Assembly (NCBI GenBank): GCA_038843015.1
Contig: JAWBSH010000005.1
Location: forward strand, 62,001-126,000
DNA: 64,000 nt
Direction: 5' to 3'
DNA from: Zestosphaera sp.
GTDB taxonomy: Archaea > Thermoproteota > Thermoprotei_A > Sulfolobales > NBVN01
Shown: positions 44,231 through 53,331 of the stretch, piece by piece
Layout: every line of letters starts with the position of its first letter
Numbering within the stretch: the stretch's first letter is position 1
Made by a program: the position numbers and the translations under genes
Notes under the pieces: model-generated
The model's input: the letters and a program-made list of their open reading frames with translations, nothing else
Database searches by the model: none
Told to the model about the DNA's origin: nothing

Positions 44231-45190
44231 TTAATAGAGAATATAATAACCTCTCCCCGAGACTTCCGTCATCCAGAAACTCAGCTTGAGAGAAGTACTT
44301 AAGTCGTTTAATACCTTAGCGACCTCCTCAGCTTTTCTCCAGCTTTCAACAAAGCCGTAGATAGATGGCCCCCAACTACTCTGCCCCAACGCTGTGACGC
44401 CATTCTTACTTAATGTCTCGGCTATGAGAGAAGACGCTTCACTAGAATAAATGCCGCCCTGATACTTACTGAAGTATTGTCCTGCAAACAGCTGTATTTT
44501 AGATAAAGCCTTACTAAAGAGCTGAAAGTCGTTTAGTCTAACTGAAGTGATTAGATGGGTGAGGAGAGCGTAAAGTTCTGCTTGATTCTCGTGTGGCTCT
44601 ATGTTACTTAACACGTTTTCTTCCTCTTTCTCATGAAAGCCTCTAACACCCTCAGGCACCACGATCAAAACTCTCCATCTAGGGGGTCTCAGCCTAAGTA
44701 GTAACTCAGGATACTTAATAATTCCATTACCTCGGAATACGCCAGTATCAGCTACAAAACCTCCATGCAAGAAAGTGTAGATTCCTATGCCTGAAACACG
44801 TCCTACACCCAGCTTCTTAGCTAAATGATCTAGGGAAGTCTTCTCTTCAATACAACCGAGAATTTTAAGTGACTTAAGTAGACCCATAACCAACTTAGTT
44901 TTTGACCCAAGACCAACATGATGTTTTAAGAAGCCGTTAATCTCTATGCTGACGCCTCTCTCAATATTAAGCGTTCTTAACACTTCTAAAACTATATTCT
45001 CAGATTCTGTAGTAGGGGTCTTGATAGAGGGGCTACTCTCAACATCTTTAGAAACCTTCATTACTAAGTAGGGTTCCTTCACAGCTACACCGGTAGACCC
45101 GAAGAAGTAGGGTAAGTCTCTATACCTGTAGAAGCCTAAGTGAAGTCTGTAAGGAATTCTTAACTTTACGCTACGTAGTCTATCCTGCAT
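44231..45190 (-). CDS. Beta-ribofuranosylaminobenzene 5'-phosphate synthase
   Basis: A 319-residue GHMP-fold enzyme that joins 4-hydroxybenzoate or 4-aminobenzoate to PRPP in the synthesis of methanopterin-type pterins. Family marks are RIPYRLHLGFYR at the start, HHVGLGSKTKL (about 90-100, the phosphate loop), the SGIGIYTFLHGGFVADTG segment and GQSSWGPSIYGFVE. It overlaps the preceding MptE-like gene by 25 bases, so the two form one operon. It implies that the organism makes a methanopterin-like C1 carrier. Confidence 0.88.
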   Translation of the reverse strand: MQDRLRSVKLRIPYRLHLGFYRYRDLPYFFGSTGVAVKEPYLVMKVSKDVESSPSIKTPTTESENIVLEVLRTLNIERGVSIEINGFLKHHVGLGSKTKLVMGLLKSLKILGCIEEKTSLDHLAKKLGVGRVSGIGIYTFLHGGFVADTGVFRGNGIIKYPELLLRLRPPRWRVLIVVPEGVRGFHEKEEENVLSNIEPHENQAELYALLTHLITSVRLNDFQLFSKALSKIQLFAGQYFSKYQGGIYSSEASSLIAETLSKNGVTALGQSSWGPSIYGFVESWRKAEEVAKVLNDLSTSLKLSFWMTEVSGRGYYILY

Positions 45191-45882
45191 CCCCAGCTCA
45201 GCCTCATCAAGTCAATTAAGACTTTACACCAATAAAGTTTTCTCTTCTTTACCGGACTCGCCGGAGTCTCGTTCTTTAAGTTTGGCTTGGAGTACCTACC
45301 TACAACTCCTTCAAAATTAAAACCTATGAGCCCTACTTCAGCTGCTCCATTCTCGAGAGCTAAGTAAACAGCTCTATCCCCGTCTGTAAAGCCTCCGGAA
45401 AAACCTATGTTAGATGTCGAGAATAAGACTTGAGACGTGCCCAGAACTTTCTTCTCTTTTAGTATGGGAGTCCAAGACACTAATTTATCTATGTTATCTC
45501 CGTGAGCATGCACTACGATAAACCCATTAAAAGACACTAAGTCACTTAAGTTAACACCATCAAGGTCTGTGACTACTACTTGAGGCTCTACACCAGCATA
45601 GCGACAACACCTTAAAGCCCCGTCAGCAGCTACTACCACGTCGTAGAGACTCATAAACTTATGGACTTCCTTACAGCTGGGGCCAGCACCAACTACCAGA
45701 ACTTTAGAGTCTTTAATGAGCTTCCTTAAATCTCTTAATACTTCATTCCGTGTCTTGCTAAACCCTTGCAGCACTACATTCAAGACCTCGGCTGCGGTGA
45801 AATCTTCTTCATGACTAAATCCGAACTCACGCCTAATGATGTCATGTAGTGAGGCCCATACTAGGCTGTTCAACACCAGCAC
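45166..45882 (-). CDS. mptE: 6-hydroxymethyl-7,8-dihydropterin pyrophosphokinase, MptE type
   Basis: A 238-residue protein of the DUF115/MptE family, which activates hydroxymethyldihydropterin for joining to the ribosylaminobenzene unit. KVLVVGAGPSCKEV (about 60-73), VVVAADGALRCC, VVTDLDGVNL (Asp pair for Mg) and GFTDGDRAVYLA are family features. The start given (first Met codon-type start) is not backed by a strong SD. With the beta-RFAP synthase it forms a two-gene pterin operon. Confidence 0.85.
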   Translation of the reverse strand: MLVLNSLVWASLHDIIRREFGFSHEEDFTAAEVLNVVLQGFSKTRNEVLRDLRKLIKDSKVLVVGAGPSCKEVHKFMSLYDVVVAADGALRCCRYAGVEPQVVVTDLDGVNLSDLVSFNGFIVVHAHGDNIDKLVSWTPILKEKKVLGTSQVLFSTSNIGFSGGFTDGDRAVYLALENGAAEVGLIGFNFEGVVGRYSKPNLKNETPASPVKKRKLYWCKVLIDLMRLSWGCRIDYVA

Positions 45883-45958
45883 CCAAACACAGACAAAACA
45901 CGTAGAATATTAACTTTTGTTTAGTTGCTAAATATCTTGAGATTAGGGTGAGGAGAGA

Positions 45959-46570
45959 TTGATTAACAAGTTCCTTAGGTTTAGATATCACGAATCAATA
46001 GTTGTAACTCTAAATGAGGAGTTAAGTCCTCACGTAGCTCCCATGGGTGTGGAGTATAGTGAGCCCTACTTAATACTCAGGCCTTACAGGAGTAGCAAGA
46101 CTTACACGAACCTAGTTCTAAGACCCATGTTGTCTCTGAATTTCACGCATGACGCGAGATACTTTTTTAAAGCTATCTTCAAGCAAGAAGAAATAGATTT
46201 TGAGTTTAGTGGTTTAGAAAGACCACCAGTAATTAGAGGCAATTTTGATTTATACGTAGAGGGGCGGGCTAAACTCTTAGATTCAGCTGATGACAGAGCT
46301 GTCTTTCTGGTCACGGCAGAGAAGATCTATGAAGGTCTTGGGTCTAAGCTAGCCTTAAGTAGAGCTAATAACGCTTTACTTGAGGCGTTAGTCTACTACA
46401 CTAAGATCGCCGCGTTAGTTAGTAAGGGAGATAAAGAGATACCAGAGTATCTAAACTTATTAAGAATAAACCTCAATTTAGTCAGGAAGCTAGGGAATCT
46501 CGAACTAGTAGAGATGGCTAACACCATCGAGAGTAAGTTAAGTGAGTTGCTAGGTGGTAAGTTGAGATGA
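45959..46570 (+). CDS. DUF447 family protein (FMN-binding split-barrel type)
   Basis: A 203-residue protein. The first 130 residues fit the split-barrel fold of DUF447 (SIVVTLNEELSPHVAPMGVEY, then LRPMLSLNFTHDARYFF). The rest is helical. Related archaeal proteins are often near pterin and C1 genes in methanogens, as here where the pterin operon diverges from it. Exact reaction unknown. GGTGAGGAG precedes the TTG start. It overlaps the OPT-like transporter by 4 bases. Confidence 0.78.
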   Translation: MINKFLRFRYHESIVVTLNEELSPHVAPMGVEYSEPYLILRPYRSSKTYTNLVLRPMLSLNFTHDARYFFKAIFKQEEIDFEFSGLERPPVIRGNFDLYVEGRAKLLDSADDRAVFLVTAEKIYEGLGSKLALSRANNALLEALVYYTKIAALVSKGDKEIPEYLNLLRINLNLVRKLGNLELVEMANTIESKLSELLGGKLR

Positions 46571-48273
46571 GTTTAGCGAGAGCGATTATCTTAGGTTTAG
46601 TAGTCGGGCTTCTTCAAGGCTTCGTAGACACTTACGGATACGCGGTAACCGGCTACACTACGGCTGAGATAGCTGGTATAGTGTCTGCTATAATATTTCT
46701 CGTCGCGTATAGGGTGATTTTTAGGGAGACACCATCTGTTTTTGAACACTTCTTAGGGGTAATCATAGCCTCCGGAATCTCTATCTCAACGACTATAACT
46801 GCAGGAATGTACATTACTTACACTATGCTCAACACATACGGAGATACAGCAACTCTAGAGCTTCCTTCATGGACTTACTACGTAGGTTCTCTAAGTATTG
46901 ATGTCTTACTGTTTTACTCATACGCTACGGCAGTATCTGTCTCAGGGTCTCTAATAGCCTACGTTTTCTACAAACACTACATAGAGAAAGAAAAACTACC
47001 TTACCCTATAGGCTCGTCCATAGCTAGAGTCATTCAAGTGGGTAAAGTCCTTAAGAGGGAGTACCTGGCACTAGCTCTCTCTATAGGCTTCTTAACACAG
47101 CTTTCCTTAATGTATTTAGGGGGCTTAACTCTTGACGTGACTTCTGTCATGCAAAAGATAATACCTGGGGCTGCCTTAGCCTTAACTCTAGACGTTTTTG
47201 TTTTAATGCTGGCGATACTAATACCCCTTAACACATCACTCGGGATAGGGATTGGTAACGTACTAACATACTTGCTCGTAACGCCTCTACTTGCTTCATT
47301 AGGTCTCCTAATATCTTTACCTTCTTTAGACAATCACGCACTAGCTACTGCTGCCGCCCCCTACATAGCCTCGCTAATCAGCGGCTTCTTAATAGTGGCG
47401 TCCTCATATTACATGATTACTGGCAGGGGTTACTTCAAGACCTCACTAAAGTACGTCTACTCAAGCAGGTATCTAATGCGTTACATGCTTTTCTCAGCTA
47501 TCCTCATAAGTAGCTTAGTCGTCCCACTAATATACTTGCGTAAAGCCACGACAACAATGCTTCTAATCACTCCTGTTCTCGTAGCTCTCCACATATTCTT
47601 AACGATTTTCACTTTGAGAGTAGCCGGCGAGGCCGGGACTGTCTCGCAAGCAACACTGCCTCTAGCTACACTAACACTGTTTTTGTCAGGTGCTAGAGGA
47701 GCTACCCCGTACGTGTTGCTAGACCCCTATACTGGAGTGCCGATGCCGCAATTCGTGGCGGCCAACACCCTAAACTACGTCAAAGCTGGCAAGACTCTCG
47801 AGGTCAGAGCTGAGGTAGCGACTTTCTCGCTTGCTTTATTGATGCTCTTAGGAGCGCCGATAACTCTCCTCTACGGACACACACTACTCAACACATTCGG
47901 ACTCACGTCACCTAAACTTAATTTGCTTAGGTGGGTACCTCTAGTCATGTGGATGAACAATCTCTATAAGGGGGACTTATCATCCTTCAATCTATACTCT
48001 ATTCTTACAGGATTATTCTTGGCTTTTCTGTTAATAATAGTTTTCAGGTTTTTAGGTCTCAGTAACATCTCGTTATTCGGCATATTAATTGGGGTCACAC
48101 TGACTCCGGACTTAGGAATACTCTTCTTAATTGCTTCAATCATTAAGTACGTGGCTTTTAGAATAGGAGTCGACGTTTACGAGTCTTTAATCACATACTC
48201 AAGCCTAGTCCTAGCAGGTGCTGGCTTAGGCGTAGCTACTTCAGTACTGATGAGCTTGGCGGGGGTGTTATAG
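46567..48273 (+). CDS. OPT-like transporter protein
   Basis: A 568-residue membrane protein with about 14 helices. The loop KLPYPIGSSIARVIQVGK (about 145-160) is a typical OPT-family PYP/G motif, and VAGEAGTVSQATLPLATL later on resembles the second conserved OPT region. OPT carriers move oligopeptides or metal chelates with protons. Unusually, it is followed by an FtsX-like protein, a small membrane protein and an ATPase in the same operon. Start ATG overlaps the DUF447 stop. Confidence 0.72.
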   Translation: MSLARAIILGLVVGLLQGFVDTYGYAVTGYTTAEIAGIVSAIIFLVAYRVIFRETPSVFEHFLGVIIASGISISTTITAGMYITYTMLNTYGDTATLELPSWTYYVGSLSIDVLLFYSYATAVSVSGSLIAYVFYKHYIEKEKLPYPIGSSIARVIQVGKVLKREYLALALSIGFLTQLSLMYLGGLTLDVTSVMQKIIPGAALALTLDVFVLMLAILIPLNTSLGIGIGNVLTYLLVTPLLASLGLLISLPSLDNHALATAAAPYIASLISGFLIVASSYYMITGRGYFKTSLKYVYSSRYLMRYMLFSAILISSLVVPLIYLRKATTTMLLITPVLVALHIFLTIFTLRVAGEAGTVSQATLPLATLTLFLSGARGATPYVLLDPYTGVPMPQFVAANTLNYVKAGKTLEVRAEVATFSLALLMLLGAPITLLYGHTLLNTFGLTSPKLNLLRWVPLVMWMNNLYKGDLSSFNLYSILTGLFLAFLLIIVFRFLGLSNISLFGILIGVTLTPDLGILFLIASIIKYVAFRIGVDVYESLITYSSLVLAGAGLGVATSVLMSLAGVL

Positions 48274-48305
48274 TCATCAACACAGTAATATTCCTACTCG
48301 TTTAT

Positions 48306-49871
48306 TTGTTAGTCACGCTAGCTGTGGGTTACGCAGCCATCAAATACGTTGAAGCAGAGTCAGGCATGCTTAGAGAATTTAAAGTAGTCATTAAAGCTAG
48401 ACTAGCGAGAGTAGTTGGCATCTATAAGTTAAGCTTACTCATACTCAGAAAGTCTTTCACATACTTGATAATACTAGCCACGATCTTCTCTGTCATAACG
48501 TCAGGACTCAACACTAGATACGAGAACAACTTAGTTGTTATTAGAGACTCTTCAGTCGCGAGCACTCAGCACACAATACTGATCAGGTTTAGCAAGCCAG
48601 TCAGTGTTGAAGCTTGCTCAACCCTATTAAGTAATTTGAGCTTAGGAGGGCGTTGCACATACTTCTATAGAGTAATTTTAGATCGACCCTACCAGCTAGA
48701 GAAAAACAAGAAGTTAATATACGTCTTAATAGGGGTTGAAGAGACCGTACTGAAAGACTTGAGCCTCAACAGAGAACTACCTAAACTCACGTTTGGTTAT
48801 AGTGAGCTCTCAGAAGAACTCACGAAAGACACTATATTAGTTGATGATAGGAGGATAGAGATTAATTTAATTCAAGTAGACAGTAACTTACTGAAAAGCT
48901 ACACTATATTTTATAAAACTCCACTAGTACCTATTCAAGGATATGTAGGGGCAGAACCAATAACTGTGCCGTTACAGCATGTCTTAATATCAACCTATGA
49001 TAACGTGATGGAGCTCGTGGGCAGTGAAGAACTAATGGCTACAGACATAGTAATAAATAATTTGAGTGAATCTCCCAACCTTATGAAGGTATTCGAGTTT
49101 CTTGAGGCGCGCTACCCTGTCACGGAGGCGGCTGTAGCTGGCGGCGGTTACGTGACTTACGTCTCAGAAACTCGGATACCGACACCTGACTCGTTAATTT
49201 CCGCTATTCTTTCATCAATAACTGCTTCAATCATAATAATATCAATCTTCTCTTCTACTACGCCCTACTTAAGAGAGTTGAGGAGCAAGATATCTTTCAT
49301 GGGTTTTCAGCCGTGGGCTATGACAATAATAATAGTTAGCTACACGTTCACCTCAATAATGTTTCCAGGACTCCTCACACTAACGTACGTGTTTGTTTCG
49401 ATGGGTAGTGCGTCAACACTGAACTCAGTAGTGACCTTGATTATCTCGTGGATTGCTTCGACAACATACATAATTCTGAGGGTTAAGCCGGAAAAGCTGG
49501 TTACAGAAGCTTACATGCCGCCGACACCCAGGTATGTTTTAATGTCTTCTATTACTGACATAAATAAGCTGGTTGAATTCGTCATCAAGTTAATCAAGAC
49601 AAACGAGTTCTTCACTGTCGAGGACGTCGAGTGGAGGATTGAGGGAGATGAGGCCTTCATTCACGCTAAGATGAATTACGTAGATTCTTGGGGTTCTGGA
49701 ATAGACTTAACGATATTCATAAACGTCACTAGCGAGAGGTCATACATAAACATAAGTAGTGTAGTGTTCGGGGTTGAGGAAGTGTCTGAGAGCATGAGTA
49801 GGAGTATTAACGCTCTAGCTATATCTAGGATAGTAGGTGGTGTCAAAGCTTGGGAAGCAACGTTTTCGTAA
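48306..49871 (+). CDS. FtsX-like membrane protein with large outside domain
   Basis: A 521-residue protein. A hydrophobic N-terminus is followed by a short cytoplasmic part, a second helix (about 52-68), an outside domain of about 220 residues, three helices (about 297-400), and a cytoplasmic alpha/beta C-terminal domain of about 110 residues. The three-helix block is the FtsX/MacB pattern. I give the TTG start, but the coding look continues upstream to about 48276, where a GGGGGTG site exists without a normal start codon. The ATPase encoded 450 bases downstream is the likely partner. Confidence 0.65.
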   Translation: MLVTLAVGYAAIKYVEAESGMLREFKVVIKARLARVVGIYKLSLLILRKSFTYLIILATIFSVITSGLNTRYENNLVVIRDSSVASTQHTILIRFSKPVSVEACSTLLSNLSLGGRCTYFYRVILDRPYQLEKNKKLIYVLIGVEETVLKDLSLNRELPKLTFGYSELSEELTKDTILVDDRRIEINLIQVDSNLLKSYTIFYKTPLVPIQGYVGAEPITVPLQHVLISTYDNVMELVGSEELMATDIVINNLSESPNLMKVFEFLEARYPVTEAAVAGGGYVTYVSETRIPTPDSLISAILSSITASIIIISIFSSTTPYLRELRSKISFMGFQPWAMTIIIVSYTFTSIMFPGLLTLTYVFVSMGSASTLNSVVTLIISWIASTTYIILRVKPEKLVTEAYMPPTPRYVLMSSITDINKLVEFVIKLIKTNEFFTVEDVEWRIEGDEAFIHAKMNYVDSWGSGIDLTIFINVTSERSYINISSVVFGVEEVSESMSRSINALAISRIVGGVKAWEATFS

Positions 49872-50269
49872 TTTTTATTAAGACAGTTACTAAAGGTTCG
49901 GGACTTAAGATATCAGTGATTATTTCAATCAACTTACTCGTAATATTGTTTTTCAGGAGTAACGCTCTAATACCTTACTTCACTATGTTGCTTAGTATGG
50001 CGGCCTCGGCTGCAGTAGTAATAGTTGATTCAAGACTCCACTCAATACTCTTATACGTGCTCTTCGTTTACGGCTTGAGACCTAACAGTGTGAGGTTACT
50101 TATATTACTTTACTCGTTGTTAGTAGCTAGCGTGCTCTCACTACCTTACTTAGCAGTCGACGTGCTAAGCTTCTCACTAGCTCTAACCCTAACGTTCTTT
50201 ATAGTCTTAACCACGTTAAGCTTGATCTACAAACGCGTCAGAGATACTGCCACCATCCCCCAAATATAA
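49850..50269 (+). CDS. Small membrane protein of the OPT/FtsX operon
   Basis: Not recognised. 139 residues with four or five helices, basic ends. Its TTG start overlaps the preceding gene by 22 bases, so it belongs to the same operon. It may be a helper subunit of the FtsX-like transporter. Confidence 0.65.
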   Translation: MGSNVFVIFIKTVTKGSGLKISVIISINLLVILFFRSNALIPYFTMLLSMAASAAVVIVDSRLHSILLYVLFVYGLRPNSVRLLILLYSLLVASVLSLPYLAVDVLSFSLALTLTFFIVLTTLSLIYKRVRDTATIPQI

Positions 50270-50304
50270 CACCTCTTAAGTCTATAATTTACGGTGGGGA
50301 GGCT

Positions 50305-51006
50305 ATGGAAGAAGTCGTTGTTCTCTTGAAAGACGTGTGGAAGACATATGATGAAGGGAATAATAAGGTAGTGATACTCAAGAAAATTAACGCTTCTTTC
50401 AAGAGGGGAGAAATAATAGGTATACACGGGCCCAGCGGCTCCGGCAAAACAACTCTACTCAAGCTGATAGCTGGACTCATAAGACCTGACAGAGGAGAAG
50501 TAATTGTTGATGGGTATAACCTCAACATGTTAGACGAGAACGGGTTAGCGATGATCAGGAATACTGTGGTTAGCTACATACCTCAAGACTACGGAGTGAT
50601 TGACGAATTCACAGTCTTCGAGAACGTTGAGTTGCCTATGCTTATTGCTGGAGTAAGTAAAGAAGAAAGAAGTAGGAGAGTTAAAGAAGTCCTAGATTAT
50701 ATAGGACTACACAATAAAGTCAACGTGAAAACTAAGCTCTTGAGTGGCGGTGAGAGGCAGAGAGTAGCTATCGCCAGAGCTCTAGTCATGACCCCCTCAG
50801 TACTGCTGGCAGATGAGCCGACAGCTAACCTAGACTGGAATACTGCCCTGAAAGTAATAGAACTATTTAAGAACATAAGAGAAGACTTCAAAACAACTAT
50901 AATTATAGTCACGCACGACCCAAGACTTCTAGACTTAATGGACAGGTCACTCACGCTAATGGACGGCTACCTGAAAGACACAACATACAAACGTAAAGAA
51001 CTGTAA
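50305..51006 (+). CDS. ABC transporter ATPase, LolD/MacB type
   Basis: A 233-residue ATPase with Walker [10 protein letters not shown] (about 43-51), Q-loop IPQDYGVID, signature LLSGGERQRVAIA, Walker B LLADEPTANLD and switch H in VTHDPRLL. It is the energy subunit for the FtsX-like protein upstream. ATG with GGTGGGGAGG before it (50294-50302). It ends the operon that starts at DUF447. Confidence 0.9.
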   Translation: MEEVVVLLKDVWKTYDEGNNKVVILKKINASFKRGEIIGIHGPSGSGKTTLLKLIAGLIRPDRGEVIVDGYNLNMLDENGLAMIRNTVVSYIPQDYGVIDEFTVFENVELPMLIAGVSKEERSRRVKEVLDYIGLHNKVNVKTKLLSGGERQRVAIARALVMTPSVLLADEPTANLDWNTALKVIELFKNIREDFKTTIIIVTHDPRLLDLMDRSLTLMDGYLKDTTYKRKEL

Positions 51007-51062
51007 ACTAGTAGGGATGTAGTGGACTTGTTTGAGTCTTAGAGGTCTAGTAACCAACTAAG

Positions 51063-51683
51063 CTAAGTTCTAAGCAGTAACTCCTCACTTGCGCAAGGCA
51101 CCCTACTCTTTAACTCTGTGTAGTGGATATTGCATAACCTGAAGTCTTTCTTATCTACGTCAGCCAAGCTGTTGCTGAAGCTCATGACGCAAGACTTGTT
51201 CTTACAATGTCTTAATCCGAAGACGTGACCTACCTCATGCACTATCTCTTTCCTCATCCTAGTCAAGAATCCTTTCTTAGACACACTGATCCTTAGTCTA
51301 ATCACGTACACCGTCGCTACGTTGAGTTCAGGCAACGCTATACCGAAAATAAAATTTAGTGGATCTACGTAAGCGTCTATATTCATGACCCCAAGAACTA
51401 CTGAGTTCTTTAAAACACGTAGCGAGTTTACCCACTTAGCTGTTGAGAACCCGTCGTACTGGTGCCTAACTAAATTAAAGAAAGATTCTGGTATCTCACT
51501 AAGAACTCTTACCTCGACCCTCTTAGGGCTGAAGAATTGTAAAGTGTTAACTACTTCATCAGCTTCTTCAGAGCTTAAGCCGTGAGTAAACACCTCGAAA
51601 ACTAGACTCTCACAACTGTTTAAGCTCTCCGCAGGAAGTCTGCTGTCTTGATGGTTTCGCTTACTAAACCAGCGGCGACTCAT
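51063..51683 (-). CDS. amzA: Archaemetzincin (zinc metalloprotease)
   Basis: A 206-residue metalloprotease. The catalytic motif HEVGHVFGLRH gives zinc ligands H149, H153 and H159 with base E150. C160, C165 and the met-turn M167 follow. The family's second zinc site is normally closed by a CxxC pair; here it reads C184-x2-H187, so the last cysteine has become histidine. The first 45 residues, with a basic start (MSRRWFSKRNHQ), look like an extension. The ATG overlaps the stop of the MscS gene by 4 bases. Confidence 0.9.
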   Translation of the reverse strand: MSRRWFSKRNHQDSRLPAESLNSCESLVFEVFTHGLSSEEADEVVNTLQFFSPKRVEVRVLSEIPESFFNLVRHQYDGFSTAKWVNSLRVLKNSVVLGVMNIDAYVDPLNFIFGIALPELNVATVYVIRLRISVSKKGFLTRMRKEIVHEVGHVFGLRHCKNKSCVMSFSNSLADVDKKDFRLCNIHYTELKSRVPCASEELLLRT

Positions 51684-52489
51684 GAAATCCTCACTATCTC
51701 TATCTCCGGCTTATAGTCTTTAAGGGCTTCAGAAAGTTTAGTAGTTAGTCTAGTTATGTCGCTCGCTCTTATGGGTAGCTTAGCCGGCACTAAACTCACC
51801 ATAATCTCGACTCTCTGCGGATCTACCATCCTGAGTAAAGTGCTCTCAGCTTCTACCCTAAACAACATGTCTCTAGCTACATCACTCACCTTATTAACTA
51901 TCCTGCTACAGTCGAAATCACCTGTACTAGCTAGCCCGTGTATTACGCTTAACCCAAGCCTCATAACTACGTGTGGTTGTCTAGCCCTGTAGACGGAGTT
52001 AGATAAGACCGTATTAGGGACATATATCTTGTTACCGAAAACGTCTTCGAGCGTGGTATTGAAGGGTGAGATGTCGAGTATTCTGCAAGTTAATGGCTTA
52101 TCTATGCCTGGCAAGTACACTTCAACCCAGGGGTTTCTCTTCAGCCTCATTAACTGAATGTTTATGTATGCTGAGAACTCTCTTACCTCGTTATAGAAGA
52201 GCAGTAGGGAGAGTATCGCTATCACGAAAACTACCACGTAGGGAACTAGAGACGCCGTAACTATACCTACTACTCCTATGAGAATCATTACTGCAATCAC
52301 TATGTCTACTATCCTAGTAACGAGTATTCTCGTTCCTTGAGAAATAACTCCTCTTTTAGCTATGTTAGTGAGTAGCCAAGAAAAAATAAACCTGAGAGCT
52401 ACAGCAACCACTACTAATATGATTATCAACATGAAATCCTGAAATGAGAGAGGCAAGCCTAAGGAGATGTTTTCTAGCGGGCCATCCAC
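51680..52489 (-). CDS. MscS-family mechanosensitive channel
   Basis: A 269-residue channel protein. Three helices (about 17-40, 55-80, 82-105) come before the beta domain, whose family mark is DVFGNKIYVPNTVLSNSVY (about 150-170). The alpha/beta C-terminal domain ends with PEIEIVRI. Gating by membrane tension protects cells on osmotic downshift. The pore helix lacks the typical Gly/Ala ladder of E. coli MscS, as in other archaeal members. It is first in an operon with archaemetzincin. Confidence 0.82.
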   Translation of the reverse strand: MDGPLENISLGLPLSFQDFMLIIILVVVAVALRFIFSWLLTNIAKRGVISQGTRILVTRIVDIVIAVMILIGVVGIVTASLVPYVVVFVIAILSLLLFYNEVREFSAYINIQLMRLKRNPWVEVYLPGIDKPLTCRILDISPFNTTLEDVFGNKIYVPNTVLSNSVYRARQPHVVMRLGLSVIHGLASTGDFDCSRIVNKVSDVARDMLFRVEAESTLLRMVDPQRVEIMVSLVPAKLPIRASDITRLTTKLSEALKDYKPEIEIVRIS

Positions 52490-52568
52490 CCCTAAACTAC
52501 CTCGCCTGATTTATATTTGTTGAGAGACTTATTAAGTTGCTAGGAGTTTAGAGCAGTAAGCCGAGGTG

Positions 52569-53246
52569 CTAGCCTTTAAAAATCTCGGAAATTACGTTTA
52601 TGTCTGATGTCTTAGCTAGTATGTAGAGTAGGTAACCCTCCTTAATAACTTCATCTTTGCTCGGCACATACAATCTAGTCCCGTCAAACACGAACAACAC
52701 CTTCACGTCTTCAGGCAACTGCAGCTCGTCTATCCTCTTATTAACGGCTTTATCTGTTCCTGAAGTTGTTAAGCAGTAGATCTTGTACTCATCTACCTCC
52801 CCTACAAGTCTTGGCTGAAGTAAGGTCTGTAAGTAAGTCTTTATGAAACCACTTATGATTGTAGGAACTATGATAGGCACGCCTAACTCTAGCTTAGAGA
52901 CTACCTCCCCCACCCTAACGCTCTTGACTCTGGCTAGCCTGACTGCCGAGCCGTAATGCCTAGCTATAGTTAAAGCAAAAACATTGACTTCTTCACGGTC
53001 TGTCAAGGCTAACACAGCATCGAATTCACTGAGAGGTGTTAGAGACGCGATCTGAGACTCGTAGAGAGAAATGTCTCTAGCATCTCCCTTAATGACTATG
53101 ACGTCGAAAGCCTTACTGATCTCTTCTGCTTTCTCAGCGTCTACCTCAACAACGATGACTTCATTTCTCTTAAGCTCTCTCTCAGACTCGAAAGCTTTAA
53201 GTAATTCCTGAGTTACTGGACCGCCACCAATAATTAAAATCCTCAT
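52569..53246 (-). CDS. trkA: TrkA-type potassium uptake regulatory protein
   Basis: A 225-residue RCK protein: an N-terminal Rossmann domain (MRILIIGGGPVTQELLKAF, then IVVEVDAEKAEEI and VIKGDARD) that binds NAD(H) or nucleotides, and a C-terminal TrkA-C-like domain. I chose the ATG at 53246, with GGTG just upstream and a TATA box at 53278-53285. The frame is open a further ten codons, but those would lie before the transcription start. It should gate the TrkH-like channel encoded next to it. Confidence 0.88.
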   Translation of the reverse strand: MRILIIGGGPVTQELLKAFESERELKRNEVIVVEVDAEKAEEISKAFDVIVIKGDARDISLYESQIASLTPLSEFDAVLALTDREEVNVFALTIARHYGSAVRLARVKSVRVGEVVSKLELGVPIIVPTIISGFIKTYLQTLLQPRLVGEVDEYKIYCLTTSGTDKAVNKRIDELQLPEDVKVLFVFDGTRLYVPSKDEVIKEGYLLYILAKTSDINVISEIFKG

Positions 53247-53277
53247 TACCACACCAAAATATATAGCTAAACACACG

Positions 53278-53285
53278 TTTTTAAA
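53278..53285 (-). promoter_or_regulatory. TATA box of trkA
   Basis: TTTAAAAA on the minus strand, about 32-39 bases before the trkA ATG. Transcription would start near 53255, giving a leader of about 10 bases that holds the GGTG site. Confidence 0.55.
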
Positions 53286-53331
53286 TGACTAGCTAATGGA
53301 CGCGCTCGCAAAACACTTTGAGTTGAGTGAC

